From Salminus brasiliensis (Eukaryota > Chordata > Actinopteri > Characiformes > Bryconidae), in contig NC_132892.1 in NCBI RefSeq assembly GCF_030463535.1, positions 27,398,269 through 27,462,268 of the forward strand: 64,000 nucleotides of DNA, written 5' to 3'. The notes beneath the pieces were generated by a model. The model was not told where the DNA came from. It was given only the letters and a program-made list of their open reading frames with translations, and searched no databases. Below, piece by piece: positions 61,622-64,000 of the stretch. The position numbers and the translations under genes were made by a program. Every line of letters starts with the position of its first letter. The first letter of the stretch is position 1.

Positions 61622-62064
61622 ATGATCTCATCTTTGTCACGCGTCCTATTTTTGTTGGTTTTATTGCTTATTTAATATAATCTGAACGGTCTGAAAAACT
61701 TCCTTTTTATCTTGAGTTTTTTTCACAAAGTAGTTTCTAATAATCTAAATGTTGTCTGAAATGAGGACCCACTATAAGGGTCCTTCCTTTCTAACCTGCT
61801 GGAGATGTTTGACCTGTCTTAAATTATCTGGCTAACTGAAGTTCTGCTTTGTAATGTAGACAGATGCAGAAAAATGTGTGGCTAAGTAGTTGAATGAAGC
61901 ACCCCCAGGCACTGTCTTCTCTCTTAGATTTTAGGAATGCACTGAAATGGGAATTCTAGACAAAATGAACTGTGTGAGCTTACAAGTTAAGTATGGTTAC
62001 TAAAATGCAGATGTGTGTTTGACTTCTGTCATCTGAATCATTCTGTCATCATTCAGTCCTGTTG

Positions 62065-62625
62065 ACACAGGTGTATAAAATCAAGCCCCTAGTCATGCAG
62101 TCTGCCTTTACACACATTAGTGAAAGAATGGGTGGTTCTAAAGAGCTCACTGAACTCCAGCATGGTTCTGTATGAAATAGGAGCCACTACTGCAACAAGA
62201 AGTCAGCTGGTGAAATTTCTTCCTTCCTAGATACTCCACCATCAGCTATGAGTGGTATGATTGAACAGTGGAAGTGTTTAGAGGAACCACAGCAACTCAG
62301 CCACAAAGTGCCAGACCACATAAAGTTACGGAGCAAGGACTCAGAGTGCTGAGCTCAGAGCAACTACTATTCACTTAACATCAGCACCAGGAGCCTCAGG
62401 GCGTGAGTTTCTGTGGAAGAACTTGGCCGGCCTGCACAGAGCCCTGACCTCAACGCCGTCGAACACCTTTTAGATGAACAAGATTGAAGATTGTGTGCCA
62501 GGCCCTCTCGCCCAAAATCAGTGCCTGACCTCACAAATGCTCTTCTGGATGAATGAGCAAACCCTCCCGAAGACATACTCCAAAATATTGCAGAAGAGTG
62601 GAAGAAGTTATAGCTGCAAGGTTTA
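62065..62625 (+). mobile_element. Internally deleted Tc1-like transposon (second family)
   Basis: The left part resembles the transposase start region (GAAAGAATGGGTGGTTCTAA, AGAGCTCACTGAACTCCAGC) and the right part its end (GGCCTGCACAGAGCCCTGAC, CTGACCTCACAAATGCTCTT). The middle catalytic part is missing and the frames are broken. Confidence 0.85.
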
Positions 62626-62654
62626 TGGTTTACAAAACTTCCATGTGTGCTTTG

Positions 62655-63160
62655 GATAAATGTCTTGTTGCATGGCCCAACTGTGCTTCAGCTCGCAAAC
62701 AGATGACTTGATAACTTGTAGCTGCTTCAATAGTAGCAGGACATTATGCATGCCCTTATGCAGCACAGCATCCCCAAACCATCACTCCAACCATACCACC
62801 ACCATCCTTCACAGTTGGTATGAGGTTCTTATTTTGAAAAGCATTGGATGGGTTTCATCTGACCCTACAGGTCCCGTGTTTACTGAAAAGCTCCACTTTG
62901 ATTCATTTGTCCATAACACATTGTTTTAAAACTCCTCAGGATCATTTGTGTGTTTCTTGGTAACTTGAGATGTCTTAGGTATACGTGGTTTCTGCTGTGC
63001 TATTCTTCCATGGATCCTATTATTGTCTGTTGTTTTTCATATAATGAACATCAACCCTACCTGAAACAAGAGAGGCCTGCAGTTCTTTAGATGCTTTTGG
63101 TTTTTTTGTATTTTGCTGGATGACTCCTTACTTTTGGAGAGATTTTGAAGAGGTGTTTAC
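62655..63160 (-). mobile_element. Decayed Tc1-like transposon (third family), reverse orientation
   Basis: On the plus strand it shows reversed transposase phrases such as TGTCTTGTTGCATGGCCCAA, CCCCAAACCATCACTCCAAC, CACCATCCTTCACAGTTGG and GAGAGGCCTGCAGTTCTTTA, in the order expected for the minus-strand coding sequence. Many frame breaks. Confidence 0.82.
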
Positions 63161-63254
63161 TTCTGTGAAACAGGAGGTACCTGTTTTACACTTCTCCATT
63201 GGGCAGGATGATTCTGATTGTAGTTCGATGGAGGCTTAGAGACTTTGTAGCCTT

Positions 63255-63860
63255 TCAGTCTAAGGTGTTTATCCTGCATTTGGTAGAGTAACTGGGAAAA
63301 AATTCTACCAGGTTTTGGAACATTGCTGTGAGTATTTGATTGCATTCAAAAACAAGAGCATTGGTGAGGTCAGGATGTTGGATAAATGATCTCCACCCCA
63401 CCTCATCCCCAACTCCCCAACTCATCTCTAAAGTATTGGAGGGAGCACCATCACCATCATTCCAGAGAACATAGTCCCACTGCTCCACAGCTCAATGCTG
63501 GGGGGCTTTACACCCCTCTACCCCACACCTGGCATTAGGCATGTTGCCAATCAGGGCTGGCCCAAGCCGTCTTGGGGCCCCCCAATACCACCACCTCGGC
63601 ACCAAATGCTTTATCATTCCATTGCCTACACTGTGTGTGTAACGTACCCACTATCATTAACATTACCCAACAGTGTCAGCAGCCAATAGAAGGAACTGAA
63701 TAACCTGGTGGTGCTGAGGGCCCTAAGCGGCTGCGTAATTCATGTATGCCTTGGGCTGGCACTCTATCTGCTCCAGAGAGTCCTATTCTATTGGCTATAC
63801 TTTTCTACAGGGAATAGGTAGGCTGTTTGTGTGTGCATTTGCACATCTTTGTCAGCAATG
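63255..63860 (+). mobile_element. Short non-autonomous DNA element, family A copy 6
   Basis: Contains GTGTTTATCCTGCATTTGGT, CCCCAACTCCCCAACTCATC, CCACAGCTCAATGCTGGGGG, TATCTGCTCCAGAGAGTCCT and ATTTGCACATCTTTGTCAGC in the family order, with an unrelated insertion of about 200 bp at 63545-63755. The far left end is lost where it abuts the Tc1 relic. Confidence 0.75.
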
Positions 63861-64000
63861 AGCTCCAAGTAAGCATCATCTGAAACTGTTATTATTGTAT
63901 TTATTTATTTATTTTTTTGAAAAGGTGATGGTATTAGATTATCAGTACCACCTAGTGGTATTTTTTCCAAAACCTGAATATTTGAGCCATAAAGTTGAAT

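Overview
The window is vertebrate nuclear DNA, most likely from a teleost fish and probably an ostariophysan (characin or catfish type). Genes have many small exons with GT-AG introns. The non-coding part is full of (CA)n, (CT)n and (AT)n microsatellites, tRNA-derived SINEs, several decayed Tc1-like transposons and short non-autonomous DNA elements of kinds familiar from fish. Order level is inference from repeat style; fish level is well supported. No bacterial, plasmid or viral gene set is present.

Five protein-coding genes were reconstructed exon by exon, with every splice phase closing. (1) raph1 (lamellipodin), plus strand: 10 exons from 2680 to 14217; its 5' exons lie left of the window. 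(2) spp2 (secreted phosphoprotein 24), minus strand, 19087-24227: complete, 6 coding exons, 188 aa. (3) alg11 (dolichol-linked mannosyltransferase), minus strand, 29511-34152: complete, 5 exons, 500 aa. (4) cpb2 (carboxypeptidase B2, TAFI), plus strand, 36252-43716: complete, 11 exons, 426 aa, with a short signal-peptide exon found by donor strength and phase. (5) zc3h13 (CCCH protein of the m6A writer complex), plus strand, 45947-61224: complete coding region, 21 coding exons, about 1,785 aa, with a probable non-coding first exon ending at 44983.

Layout: 1-14.2 kb raph1; 14.2-19.1 kb raph1 3' flank, with a SINE inside an AT microsatellite; 19.1-24.2 kb spp2; 24.2-29.5 kb a gene-poor gap with a 21-bp and a 31-bp tandem repeat; 29.5-34.2 kb alg11; 34.2-36.2 kb AT-rich spacer; 36.3-43.7 kb cpb2; 43.7-44.8 kb spacer; 44.8-61.6 kb zc3h13; 61.6-64 kb stacked transposon relics.

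The genes do not form one pathway. raph1 links Ras-family and phosphoinositide signals to Ena/VASP and actin. spp2 and cpb2 are secreted proteins (in mammals largely hepatic). alg11 builds the N-glycan precursor in the ER. zc3h13 acts in nuclear RNA methylation. From general knowledge of the human map, alg11, cpb2 and zc3h13 correspond to 13q14, with cpb2 and zc3h13 neighbours, while raph1 and spp2 correspond to 2q, so the 24.2-29.5 kb gap looks like a junction of two ancestral blocks.

No clearly undescribed biological system was found. The most notable signals are two expanded proline-repeat blocks in raph1, a minisatellite whose units carry a heat-shock-element-like dyad beside a perfect four-pentamer element, a 1-kb minisatellite against the last cpb2 exon, a 21-bp array that mimics a protein gene, an interstitial telomere-like tract, strong CTCF-like motifs, and several well-preserved short DNA transposons.
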